Origin: Cryobacterium sp. Y57
Lineage (GTDB): Bacteria > Actinomycetota > Actinomycetes > Actinomycetales > Microbacteriaceae
Direction: 5' to 3'
NCBI RefSeq assembly: GCF_002929505.1
Contig: NZ_PJJL01000073.1
Span: 308,948 to 372,947 of the forward strand
DNA: 64,000 nt
Below are positions 25,981 to 35,663 of the stretch, one piece after another (position 1 is the first letter of the stretch; each line of letters starts with the position of its first letter). The notes beneath the pieces were generated by a model. It was not told the origin of the DNA and did no database searches. It saw only the letters and a program-made list of their open reading frames with translations. The position numbers and the translations under genes were made by a program.

Positions 25981-27263
25981 ACCGGGTCCTCAGAGTTGGA
26001 GACGAGACCGAGGTGCACACGCGTGCGCCGCATTCCGTCGGCCGAAAAGATAATGGTTTTCACCCCGGATACGGGATTGGGCAGGGACAGGAAGGCGTCG
26101 AGGGCAGTCGGTACATCCGGCTCGATGCGGTCAACGACAACGTCGTCGTAGGCCAGCTGCAGGGCGATCTCGTGCGCCTTGAGTCCTGAGGCAATGAGCA
26201 CGTGGCCGAGCCCGGTAGTGTGCACCGGCCAGAAATATGACGGATCCCGAACGTCCGAGCCAATGATCACCAGAATCTGCTCTGTGCCAGGTTCCAGGCT
26301 GTCGACGTTGAGCTGAAAGCTCGACGGGTTTTGGACGAGAACGAATTCGATGGTTTTACCACCAACGGTCACCACTTCGCCACGACCGAAAACGGCCGGC
26401 ATCGCCGACAACGCCGCACAGGCGACCGTCGGAACGAAACGTTCGCCGAGGGTCGCGCCAGCCGTGCTCAACGCGGTCAGCGCATCGACGGCATAGTGGA
26501 TGCCGCGGGCCGGCAAGCGGATGCTGTGACTGCCCGTGGCAAACTGCACGTCAGCGTCACGGCCGACCACACGGGTGAGCTGCAGCCCCGCTCCGGCCGG
26601 CAGGCGAGTCGGCGCGGTGTCGGCATAGCCGAGTCCACGAGGGTGCTCAGCGAGCACTTCGCCGGTGACACCGTAACGGGACACCGCAACGCCAGGTTCG
26701 AGCGCATTACCGAGGTCAGCCAGGTACCGGTCATCGGCGTTGAGCACGACCGACTCCGTGGCGCGTGCTGCGATTTTCGCCAGCAGAGCAACGACCATTT
26801 CGGAATCGTGGAACCGATCGATCTGGTCGACCATGACGTTGGTCAGGGCGACGACTCGCGGCGTCAATGACCCGGCGATGAGCGCGCCGTGTCCCTCATC
26901 CATTTCCAGCACGGCGACATCGCCGGCGATCGTGCCAGCGAGACTGACCTGTTCCAAGAGGGCGCTGGTCAGGCCTTGGCTGATATTGGCCGTCGACTGG
27001 TTGGTGAACACGGAAAGACCGTGGGCGCGAAGGATAGCGACGAGCATCTTGGTGGTCGTCGATTTGCCGCTTGACCCGGTCACGATCACGAGCCCGAGTG
27101 GAAACCCGTTGAGCGTTGCAGCGAGAAAGCCCGGGGCGATGCGATTGACGACGACTCCGGGGATGGCAGAGCCACCGCCCGGTTTGCGCCACCTTGCCAG
27201 CGTACGAACCGCCCGACCGACCAGAATGGCGGGACCGTAGCGAAAGGAACTCACGAACCGCAC
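25977..27263 (-). CDS. murT: MurT-like Mur ligase homologue without the zinc ribbon
   Basis: MurT activates the D-Glu alpha-carboxyl of lipid II with ATP. The 428-residue protein has the ATP loop TGSSGKSTTT at about 62-71 (family usual TGTNGKTTT), the TANISQGL segment and NVMVDQIDRF matching the family DQLDR motif. The four-cysteine ribbon of known MurT proteins is missing: the only cysteine is C282. In the C-terminal segment DVRDPSYFWP (337-346) the residue after Trp is Pro, where I recall an Asp that contacts the GatD active site. It starts at a GTG and lies directly downstream of sigA. Confidence 0.85.
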   Translation of the reverse strand: MRFVSSFRYGPAILVGRAVRTLARWRKPGGGSAIPGVVVNRIAPGFLAATLNGFPLGLVIVTGSSGKSTTTKMLVAILRAHGLSVFTNQSTANISQGLTSALLEQVSLAGTIAGDVAVLEMDEGHGALIAGSLTPRVVALTNVMVDQIDRFHDSEMVVALLAKIAARATESVVLNADDRYLADLGNALEPGVAVSRYGVTGEVLAEHPRGLGYADTAPTRLPAGAGLQLTRVVGRDADVQFATGSHSIRLPARGIHYAVDALTALSTAGATLGERFVPTVACAALSAMPAVFGRGEVVTVGGKTIEFVLVQNPSSFQLNVDSLEPGTEQILVIIGSDVRDPSYFWPVHTTGLGHVLIASGLKAHEIALQLAYDDVVVDRIEPDVPTALDAFLSLPNPVSGVKTIIFSADGMRRTRVHLGLVSNSEDPV

Positions 27264-27297
27264 TGCCTAGCCTGGGCGGGACCTGCCACTGTCACGT

Positions 27298-28587
<1,290 letters not shown>

Positions 28588-28784
28588 TCGAACACCTCTC
28601 ATGCGGAGTCGTACCTGCTTCTCGGAACCAAATAGGAGCCAGAAGCGTTTTTGGGCAGAACTTGGACCCATGTCAAGTCCCGGGATACCCATGCCGAAGT
28701 GACTTCGGAATGCCCCGGACCAGAACGGGTCCTAGAATCAAGTATTGCACGGTTTGTCTGGACGACAAGCCACGACACGTACTA

Positions 28785-30116
28785 CTATTCTTCGTCACGC
28801 CGTTTCCACGCTCGTGATAGTGCAACCCAGATGGGGGCCACTTCTATTCCTTCGTCACGGGAAAGCTGGCGCCTGGTGCGCCGGCGGGCGTGCACCAGAA
28901 AACCGATGCCGAGTCCGACGACGAGGTACTGCACCGTGAAGGCCACCCGAAATGCGTCGAGCGCATAAAGGTCACTCGCCGCTCCCCCGGCGACGCGCCA
29001 TCCGTTTTGAAGGTCGAGAAGTAACCCGATCAGGTACATCATGACGAAGCTCGCGGTGAAGCCTCCGACGTTGACGACGCCGTTAGCCGAGCCCAGGCTT
29101 CGCTGTGGATTGAAGGTACGGGCGAAGTCGAAGCCGATCAGCGATCCGGGCCCGCCGATTCCGAGCACGACAAGTAACAGCGCTATCGTCCAGAGTGGTG
29201 GAACACCGGGCCAGAGCAACACGATCGCCCAAGCGACACCAATACCGGTCGCGATGGCGAGCACGATGTTACTGCGGCGCAGCGGGTGACGCGCCGTCAG
29301 CAAGCCAAGGATTGGTCCGAATACCAGGCCTGCACCGACCAAAACGGTCAGCATGCCGGCCGCGAACGCCGGTTCGTAGCCGAGGGCGAAGACCATGAAC
29401 GGATAGCCCCACAGCAGGCTGAACACGGTACCGGAGGACTGTGTAACGTAGTGGGACCAGAATCCGAGTTGCGTGCCTGGGCGACGAAAACTATGCCGCA
29501 GCTGGGTCAGCGCCATTCCGAGGCTGTTGGCATGCACGTGTTCAGTGACGTCTCTGGGGCGGTCCTGCACGAAAATGACGACCACGATCAAGGCGACAAC
29601 AGCCACGGACGCCGCCGAGAGGAAGGCCGGTGTCCAGCCGGCCGTGTGCAGTAACCACGCCAGGGGCACCGCGGAGAGCACCTGGCCGAGTTGGCCGATG
29701 TTGCCCGTCCACTGGGACAGCAGAGGAACGATGGGACCGCTGAACCAGGAGCTGATGAGGCGGATCATCGAAATGAAAATGGTCGCATCACCGGCGCCGA
29801 CGAGGATGCGGCCGACGACAGCGACTGAGATTTCCGGTGCCAGTGCCAGTGTGATCTGCCCGGTGACCATGAGCGCGGTCCCCGTGATCATGAGCACTCG
29901 CGGACCGTATCGGTCGATCAACACCCCAACCGGGATCTGAGCGGCGGCGTAGACGATGAGTTGCACGACGGCCAGGCTCGAAAGAATGGCGGCCGACCCA
30001 CCGAATTTCTCCGTGGCGGCCACCCCGGCGATCCCCATTGACGTGCGCTGAAGCACGGCCGACAGGTACGCGAACGACCCGATAATAAAGATCAGGGTAG
30101 ATCGACGAGAGTTCAC
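28785..30116 (-). CDS. MFS family transporter
   Basis: A 443-residue major facilitator with about twelve hydrophobic helices. The N-terminal half has the loop 2-3 motif GVLIDRYGPRVL (motif A-like) and the second half starts with a run of helices near LGFWSHYVTQSS. The substrate cannot be told from sequence; weak resemblance to nitrate/nitrite- or sugar-phosphate-type facilitators is not enough to name one. The GTG start lies 7 bases after TAGACT, so the mRNA is probably leaderless. Confidence 0.85.
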   Translation of the reverse strand: MNSRRSTLIFIIGSFAYLSAVLQRTSMGIAGVAATEKFGGSAAILSSLAVVQLIVYAAAQIPVGVLIDRYGPRVLMITGTALMVTGQITLALAPEISVAVVGRILVGAGDATIFISMIRLISSWFSGPIVPLLSQWTGNIGQLGQVLSAVPLAWLLHTAGWTPAFLSAASVAVVALIVVVIFVQDRPRDVTEHVHANSLGMALTQLRHSFRRPGTQLGFWSHYVTQSSGTVFSLLWGYPFMVFALGYEPAFAAGMLTVLVGAGLVFGPILGLLTARHPLRRSNIVLAIATGIGVAWAIVLLWPGVPPLWTIALLLVVLGIGGPGSLIGFDFARTFNPQRSLGSANGVVNVGGFTASFVMMYLIGLLLDLQNGWRVAGGAASDLYALDAFRVAFTVQYLVVGLGIGFLVHARRRTRRQLSRDEGIEVAPIWVALSRAWKRRDEE

Positions 30117-30129
30117 TGAAATCAGTCTA
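30114..30129 (-). promoter_or_regulatory. putative leaderless promoter -10 of the MFS gene
   Basis: On the minus strand TAGACT (30129-30124), 7 bases, then GTG. Confidence 0.55.
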
Positions 30130-30185
30130 CCGCGTTCGTCCTGAACGACACTTCACGCCGGTTCACCGGGTGCCGTGGGATGGTT

Positions 30186-31109
30186 TCAGCTGACAGAGCC
30201 GTCATCGCGGCTGCGACGCAGGGCTAGGAAGTTCTCGAGTTCTGCAGCGATCTCATCGGCTGACGGCAGCTCGCCGTCTTCGTCGGTGAGTGGCGAACGC
30301 AGCGGACTCCCTTCCATGTAGGCGTCGTAGCGCTGCTCGAGGGTGCCCACAAGTTTGGCCAGCTCCGGATTACCCTGCACCTGGTCGTCGATGCGAGCGA
30401 CGAATTCTCTGTTTGCCTCGCGCAGGTGATCGGTGGGAAAAATCAAACCCGTCGACGCGCTCGTGCTTTCCAACGCGCTGAGGGCTGCTGCTGGAAACTC
30501 GGTATCACCCAGGTAATGCGGAACGAGTAATACGTAGCCGACCGTCGACGCGCCACGCTCGTGCAAGCGGAACTCCAGAAGGTGTAGGACGTTGGCGGCT
30601 ACCTGCGTGTGCGGTCGCCAGACCGATCGGTTTTCGATGAGGTCGGAACGATTGCCGCTGACGGTCACACCGATCGGACGAGTGTGCGGAACGGGCATCG
30701 GAATGGCGTGCACCCAGGTCGTTGAAGAAACAGTGAATCGTTCGACGAGCTGCAGCATGGCCGCCGTGAACTGTTCCCAGCGGAAGTCTGGTTCGAACCC
30801 GGTCAAAAAAAGAAACGGCTGACCGATCTCGTCGCGGGCCAAGTACAGCTGGAGCGATGGCGGCTGATAGTTCGTGAGGTGATCCTGATCAAAGTAGATG
30901 ACCGGGCGCCGGGCCCGATAGTCGAGCAGGGCGTCGGTATCAAACGACGCAACGATGGTGTGATCCAGGGTGTTCAGCAGATAGTCGGTGAATTGCGCTA
31001 CCGCGCCGCCGGCATCCGCGAAGCCGGTCAGTCCCATGACGAGGTGTAGTCCCTCCGGAACGCCATCGGCGTCGGCGGTGAGTGTGTAGAGCTCCTCGGG
31101 GTCTGGCAT
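30186..31109 (-). CDS. PAC2 family protein
   Basis: The PAC2 fold is named for proteasome-assembly chaperones, but its bacterial role is unsettled. The 307-residue protein starts with the PAC2 core (LHLVMGLTGFADAGGAVAQF, then FDTDALLDYRARRP) and has the family GYVLLVPHYLGDTEFP segment near 195. A charged C-terminal region (about 255-307) follows. No proteasome genes are present in the window. The gene is divergent from pepA with a 113-bp gap. Confidence 0.88.
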   Translation of the reverse strand: MPDPEELYTLTADADGVPEGLHLVMGLTGFADAGGAVAQFTDYLLNTLDHTIVASFDTDALLDYRARRPVIYFDQDHLTNYQPPSLQLYLARDEIGQPFLFLTGFEPDFRWEQFTAAMLQLVERFTVSSTTWVHAIPMPVPHTRPIGVTVSGNRSDLIENRSVWRPHTQVAANVLHLLEFRLHERGASTVGYVLLVPHYLGDTEFPAAALSALESTSASTGLIFPTDHLREANREFVARIDDQVQGNPELAKLVGTLEQRYDAYMEGSPLRSPLTDEDGELPSADEIAAELENFLALRRSRDDGSVS

Positions 31110-31121
31110 TCCTTAACTCTA
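31107..31121 (-). promoter_or_regulatory. putative leaderless promoter -10 of the PAC2 gene
   Basis: On the minus strand TAGAGT (31121-31116), then TAAGGA, then ATG. The AAGGA touches the ATG and is too close to act as a ribosome binding site. Confidence 0.5.
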
Positions 31122-31210
31122 ATCCGAGGCGCCCATTCGTGCAGTTTTTCGGGGCTTTCACCATCGTGCCCAGAGCGAACAACCGGGAGCGGGTGGGTGG
31201 GCGCCACGGA

Positions 31211-31225
31211 TACCATCGTGATATG
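31211..31225 (+). promoter_or_regulatory. putative leaderless promoter -10 of pepA
   Basis: TACCAT at 31211-31216, 6 bases, then the ATG of pepA. No Shine-Dalgarno sequence. Confidence 0.55.
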
Positions 31226-32716
31226 ACTGTTCCCGCCCTGTCCCTGTCCACTGAGTCCGCATCGGGCTCTACCACCGAAATTCTCATTCTTGCTTCGCTC
31301 CAAACGGATGACGGGGTGCGGTTGCTCGCGGATGTCACGCTCGGTGACGATCTGATCGCGTCGGTGACAGCTCAGTTGCTGCTTCTGAATGCGACCGGCG
31401 CACGTGACGAGGTGGTGCGCCTGGTGGTCATGACCGAAACGCCGCGCAGCATCGCCATCGTCGGACTGGGACGTCTGCTCAACACCGAGGCCCTTCGACA
31501 CGCGGCTGGGTCTGCTGTACGTCAGCTGAGCGGTGCAGCCTCAGTGGCATTCTCACTTCCCCTGGACGATGCCGACCAGGTCGAAGCTGTCCTTGAAGGC
31601 GCCGCCCTCGGCGGCTACTCCTACACGGCTTACCGGCACAGTTCGTTGGCTGCGACCAAACTGCCTGCCCGCAGTGTCGTCGTGCACAGTGCGACCCCGG
31701 CGGCGTCCGCTGTGGAACGCGCCCGCGTCAGCGCCGAGGCGATTGGTCTGGTGAAGGACCTCGTGAATATGCCGCCGCTCGACCTGTACCCCGCTTCGCT
31801 CGCCGACCAGGCGGTCGATGCTGCACGTGGCCTGCCGCTTGACGTGACCGTCTGGGATGAGCATCAGCTCGCGGCCGACGGGTTCGGTGGCATTGCCGGT
31901 GTCGGTGCGGGTTCCACCCGCCCGCCGCGCCTGGTCAAGGTCAGCTATAGCCCGAACGGGGCCGGCAAACACCTCGCCCTCGTCGGGAAGGGCATAACGT
32001 TCGACACCGGCGGACTCTCGCTCAAGCCGCCGGCATCGATGGTGGGCATGAAGTACGACATGACGGGGGCCGCCACGGTCCTTGCTGTGGTGGTAGCCGC
32101 AGCCCGGCTCCAGCTGCCAGTGCGCATCACGGCGTGGATGTGCATCGCCGAAAACATGCCGTCGGGATCGGCCATCCGTCCCAACGACGTGCTGCGCATG
32201 CGCGGCGGACGCACCGTTGAGGTCCTCAACACTGATGCTGAAGGTCGCCTCGTGCTCGCAGACGGACTCGTCGCCGCGGGTGAAGAACACCCCGACGCCA
32301 TCATCGACGTCGCTACTCTGACCGGTGCTGCTGTCGTGGCCCTTGGCAACAGGTATTTCGGCGTGATGGGAGATGACACTCTCGTGCAGCACGTGCTCGC
32401 GGCCAGCACCGCGACCGGTGAGACGGCCTGGCCGATGCCATTCCCGAATGAATTGCGCGCCACGCTCAATTCGGATGTCGCCGACATCGCCAATGCAAAA
32501 ATCGGCAGCTCGGTCGGCGGGATGCTCCTCGCCGGGATATTTTTAAAGGAATTCATCGGAACAGATACGGCCGGCCAGACCATTCCGTGGGCTCACCTCG
32601 ACATCGCCGGCCCGGCTCAGAATTCCGGATCAGGTTGGGGATTCACCGGTGTCGGACCAACCGGAGTGTCCGTTCGGGCGCTTCTTCGACTGGCCGAGGA
32701 CTTTTCACGCCCGTAG
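31223..32716 (+). CDS. pepA: leucyl aminopeptidase (M17 family)
   Basis: PepA removes N-terminal residues, preferably leucine, from peptides in the cytoplasm. The 497 residues show the two-metal site: KGITFDTGGLSLKP with Lys and Asp, MKYDMTGAA, and the family signature NTDAEGRLVLAD. An N-terminal macro-like domain of about 170 residues precedes the catalytic domain. I start at the ATG at 31223; a longer frame to 31082 overlaps PAC2 and is not family-like. Confidence 0.95.
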   Translation: MTVPALSLSTESASGSTTEILILASLQTDDGVRLLADVTLGDDLIASVTAQLLLLNATGARDEVVRLVVMTETPRSIAIVGLGRLLNTEALRHAAGSAVRQLSGAASVAFSLPLDDADQVEAVLEGAALGGYSYTAYRHSSLAATKLPARSVVVHSATPAASAVERARVSAEAIGLVKDLVNMPPLDLYPASLADQAVDAARGLPLDVTVWDEHQLAADGFGGIAGVGAGSTRPPRLVKVSYSPNGAGKHLALVGKGITFDTGGLSLKPPASMVGMKYDMTGAATVLAVVVAAARLQLPVRITAWMCIAENMPSGSAIRPNDVLRMRGGRTVEVLNTDAEGRLVLADGLVAAGEEHPDAIIDVATLTGAAVVALGNRYFGVMGDDTLVQHVLAASTATGETAWPMPFPNELRATLNSDVADIANAKIGSSVGGMLLAGIFLKEFIGTDTAGQTIPWAHLDIAGPAQNSGSGWGFTGVGPTGVSVRALLRLAEDFSRP

Positions 32717-32815
32717 TACAGTCGAAGAGGCAAGAAAAGCTTGTCAATCCACGCTGCCGATCTGCAAAATCTGTCGGCCGTCGTGATGGAGCGTAATGCG
32801 CGAGGGAGTAGCTGA

Positions 32816-34189
32816 GTGTCGGAACAGAATTTTGACATTGTCGTTCTCGGTGGCGGAAGCGGTGGATATGCAGCAGCGCTGCGTGCCGTGCAGCTGGGAT
32901 TCACCGTTGGTCTGATCGAGAAAGGCAAACTCGGCGGCACCTGCCTGCACGTCGGCTGCATTCCGACCAAGGCCCTCCTGCACTCGGCCGAGGTTGCTGA
33001 CGTCAGCCGTGAAGCCGCCAAATACGGCGTCAAGACCGCGTTCGAGGGCATCGATATGGCCGCCGTCAACGCGTTCCGCGAGGGCATCGTAGCGAGCAAG
33101 TACAAGGGACTGCAGGGCCTGGTCAAAGCACGCGGGATCACCGTGATCGAGGGCGAAGGCCACCTGGTCTCTCCGACGACCGTTCAGGTTGGCGATGACC
33201 TGATCGTCGGCAAGAACGTGATCCTGGCCACTGGTTCCTACTCCCGCTCGCTGCCCGGGCTCGAGATCGGCGGCCGCGTCATCACGAGCGAGACCGCACT
33301 CGCCCTGGACTATGTTCCAAAGAAGGTCGCCGTGCTGGGCGGCGGCGTCATCGGCGTCGAGTTCGCGAGCGTCTGGAAGTCCTTCGGTGCCGACGTCACG
33401 ATCATTGAGGCCCTGCCTCACCTCGTGCCCAACGAGGAAGAGTCGATTTCCAAGCAACTCGAGCGCGCATTCCGCAAGCGCGGTATCGAGTATTCCCTCG
33501 GCATCCGCTTTCAGAGTGTCACCCAGTCCGACTCCGGCGTTGTCGTCACCCTCGAGAATGGCACGACCGTTGAGGCCGACCTGCTGCTTGTTGCCGTCGG
33601 GCGCGGCCCGGTCACCGCTGGACTCGGCTTTGACGAGGTCGGCGTGACCATGGATCGCGGATTTGTCATCACCGACGAACGCCTCGCCACGAACATCCCC
33701 GGCGTCTACGCCGTGGGCGACATCGTGCCAGGCCTGCAGCTCGCCCACCGCGGTTTTCAGCAGGGCATTTTTGTCGCCGAGGAGATTGCCGGACTCAACC
33801 CGATCCTCGTCGACGACCTGAATATCCCCAAGGTCACCTACTCGGATCCCGAAGTGGCCTCCGTCGGCTACAGCGAAGCCAAAGCCGTAGACAAATTCGG
33901 TGCCGACCAGATCTCGACCTACGAATACAACCTCGGAGGAAACGGCAAGAGCTCCATTCTGGGTACCGCCGGTTCGGTCAAGCTGGTCCGAGTCAAGGAC
34001 GGCCCCATCGTGGGCATTCACATGATCGGCGCCCGCGTCGGCGAACTCATCGGCGAAGGCCAGCTCGTGGTGAATTGGGAAGCATTCCCGGAAGACATCG
34101 CACCGTTCCTGCATGCGCACCCGACCCAGAACGAAGCGCTGGGTGAGGCTTTCCTGGCTCTGGCCGGCAAACCGCTCCACGCGATGTAG
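32816..34189 (+). CDS. lpdA: dihydrolipoyl dehydrogenase (E3)
   Basis: E3 reoxidises the dihydrolipoyl arm of the 2-oxo acid dehydrogenase complexes with NAD. The 457-residue flavoprotein has the FAD loop [10 protein letters not shown] at 11-20, the redox disulfide C43 and C48 in [13 protein letters not shown], the NAD loop [10 protein letters not shown] near 175, and the C-terminal catalytic histidine-glutamate in [10 protein letters not shown]. The GTG start follows GGGAG by 8 bases. It is followed by the E2 gene and, further on, lipB and lipA, so the whole lipoate system is clustered. Confidence 0.97.
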   Translation: MSEQNFDIVVLGGGSGGYAAALRAVQLGFTVGLIEKGKLGGTCLHVGCIPTKALLHSAEVADVSREAAKYGVKTAFEGIDMAAVNAFREGIVASKYKGLQGLVKARGITVIEGEGHLVSPTTVQVGDDLIVGKNVILATGSYSRSLPGLEIGGRVITSETALALDYVPKKVAVLGGGVIGVEFASVWKSFGADVTIIEALPHLVPNEEESISKQLERAFRKRGIEYSLGIRFQSVTQSDSGVVVTLENGTTVEADLLLVAVGRGPVTAGLGFDEVGVTMDRGFVITDERLATNIPGVYAVGDIVPGLQLAHRGFQQGIFVAEEIAGLNPILVDDLNIPKVTYSDPEVASVGYSEAKAVDKFGADQISTYEYNLGGNGKSSILGTAGSVKLVRVKDGPIVGIHMIGARVGELIGEGQLVVNWEAFPEDIAPFLHAHPTQNEALGEAFLALAGKPLHAM

Positions 34190-34250
34190 TCGGTTCGCGC
34201 ATTTTTATCCAATTTTCAGACAAGCAAACGGTTTTGAAGGAGACATACGC

Positions 34251-35618
34251 ATGAGCGAATCCGTCAGCCTCCCGGCACTCGGAGAGAGTGTCACAGAGGG
34301 CACGGTCACCCGCTGGCTGAAGAACGTGGGCGACCGCGTAGAGGTCGACGAGCCGTTGCTCGAGGTATCGACCGACAAGGTGGACACGGAAATCCCGTCC
34401 CCGGTCGCCGGCATCATCGAAGCCATTTTGGTGCAGGAGGACGAGACCGTAGAGGTCGGAACCCCGCTTGTCACAATCGGCGATGGCTCCGCCGCAGCCG
34501 CCCCCATCGCTGAAGCCCCCATTGCTGAGGCACCGGCTGCCGTCGCAGCACCCGAGCCCGTTGCCCCCACTCCGGCACCGGTCGCTGCTGCGGCACCGGT
34601 CGCAACCCCAGCACCGGTCGCAACCCCAGCACCGGTCGCAACCCCAGCACCGGTCGCTGCTGCCGCACCGGTCGCTACACCGTCCCCGGTCGCCGCACAG
34701 GCTGCCCCTGTGGCCCGGGGCTCACACGCCGGAACCAGCGGTTACGTCACGCCGATCGTGCGCAAAATGGCGAACGAAGCCGGCGTTGACCTGTCGACGG
34801 TCAGCGGCACCGGCGTAGGCGGACGCATCCGAAAGGAAGACATCGTTCAGGCCGCTTCCGCAGTGGGCACCGCTGTGGCCGCGCCTGCCATCGCGATCTC
34901 ACCGCTTCGCGGAACGACCCAGCCGATGTCCCGCCTACGCAAGGTTGTCGCCGAGCGTGCCGTCATCTCGATGCAGTCATCCGCTCAGCTCACGACAGTG
35001 GTCGAAGTCGATGTCACCCGCGTAGCCCTGCTGCGCGATCGGGTCAAAGGAGCATTCGCTGAGAAGACCGGCAACAAGCTCTCGTTCCTGCCGTTCTTCG
35101 CTCTGGCAGCCGCTGAGGCGCTTCGTGCCATCCCCATCGTGAACGCCACGATAGACGGTGACGCGATCGTGTACCCGGCCCAGGAAAATATCAGCATCGC
35201 CGTTGATACCGAGCGTGGTCTCCTGACTCCGGTCGTGCGCAACGCCGGGGAACTTGACCTGGCCGGTTTTGCCGCCCAAATCGCGGACCTCGCCGCTCGC
35301 ACGCGGGAAAACAAGCTTAAGCCCGACGAACTGAGTGGTGGAACGTTCACGCTGACCAACACCGGTTCGCGCGGTGCCCTGTTCGATACGCCCGTCGTGT
35401 TCCTGCCGCAGAGCGCCATTCTCGGAACCGGAATCGTCTACAAGAAGCCGCTTGTTGTCACCAACGACGGCCTTGATTCGATCGCGATCCGATCGAGCGT
35501 CTACCTCGCCCTCTCTTACGACCATCGCATCATCGACGGTGCGGATGCAGCCAGCTTCCTCACCACCATGAAGACGCGGCTCGAAGCCGGTGCATTCGAG
35601 GGTGACCTCGGCATCTAA
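34251..35618 (+). CDS. sucB: dihydrolipoamide acyltransferase E2 (annotated sucB or aceF)
   Basis: E2 is the core of a 2-oxo acid dehydrogenase complex. The 455 residues contain one lipoyl domain with the modified Lys43 in TDKVD, a long Ala/Pro/Val linker (about 80-155), a peripheral subunit-binding domain near 165-200 ([20 protein letters not shown]), and the catalytic acyltransferase domain ending in [15 protein letters not shown] follows GAAGGAG. The motif set does not separate pyruvate from 2-oxoglutarate specificity; in some Actinobacteria one E2 serves both, and this is the only E2 here while aceE lies 18 kb away. Confidence 0.9.
   Translation: MSESVSLPALGESVTEGTVTRWLKNVGDRVEVDEPLLEVSTDKVDTEIPSPVAGIIEAILVQEDETVEVGTPLVTIGDGSAAAAPIAEAPIAEAPAAVAAPEPVAPTPAPVAAAAPVATPAPVATPAPVATPAPVAAAAPVATPSPVAAQAAPVARGSHAGTSGYVTPIVRKMANEAGVDLSTVSGTGVGGRIRKEDIVQAASAVGTAVAAPAIAISPLRGTTQPMSRLRKVVAERAVISMQSSAQLTTVVEVDVTRVALLRDRVKGAFAEKTGNKLSFLPFFALAAAEALRAIPIVNATIDGDAIVYPAQENISIAVDTERGLLTPVVRNAGELDLAGFAAQIADLAARTRENKLKPDELSGGTFTLTNTGSRGALFDTPVVFLPQSAILGTGIVYKKPLVVTNDGLDSIAIRSSVYLALSYDHRIIDGADAASFLTTMKTRLEAGAFEGDLGI
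34590..34659. repeat. 18-bp tandem repeat in the E2 linker
   Basis: The unit CACCGGTCGCAACCCCAG repeats three times with near-copies on both sides, encoding Ala-Pro-Val-Ala-Thr-Pro units of the flexible linker. It is a coding slippage repeat and probably varies in number between strains. Confidence 0.75.
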
Positions 35619-35663
35619 CAACTCGAACTTTTCGCTCTGGACCACCTGCGGTTTTAGCGCAGT

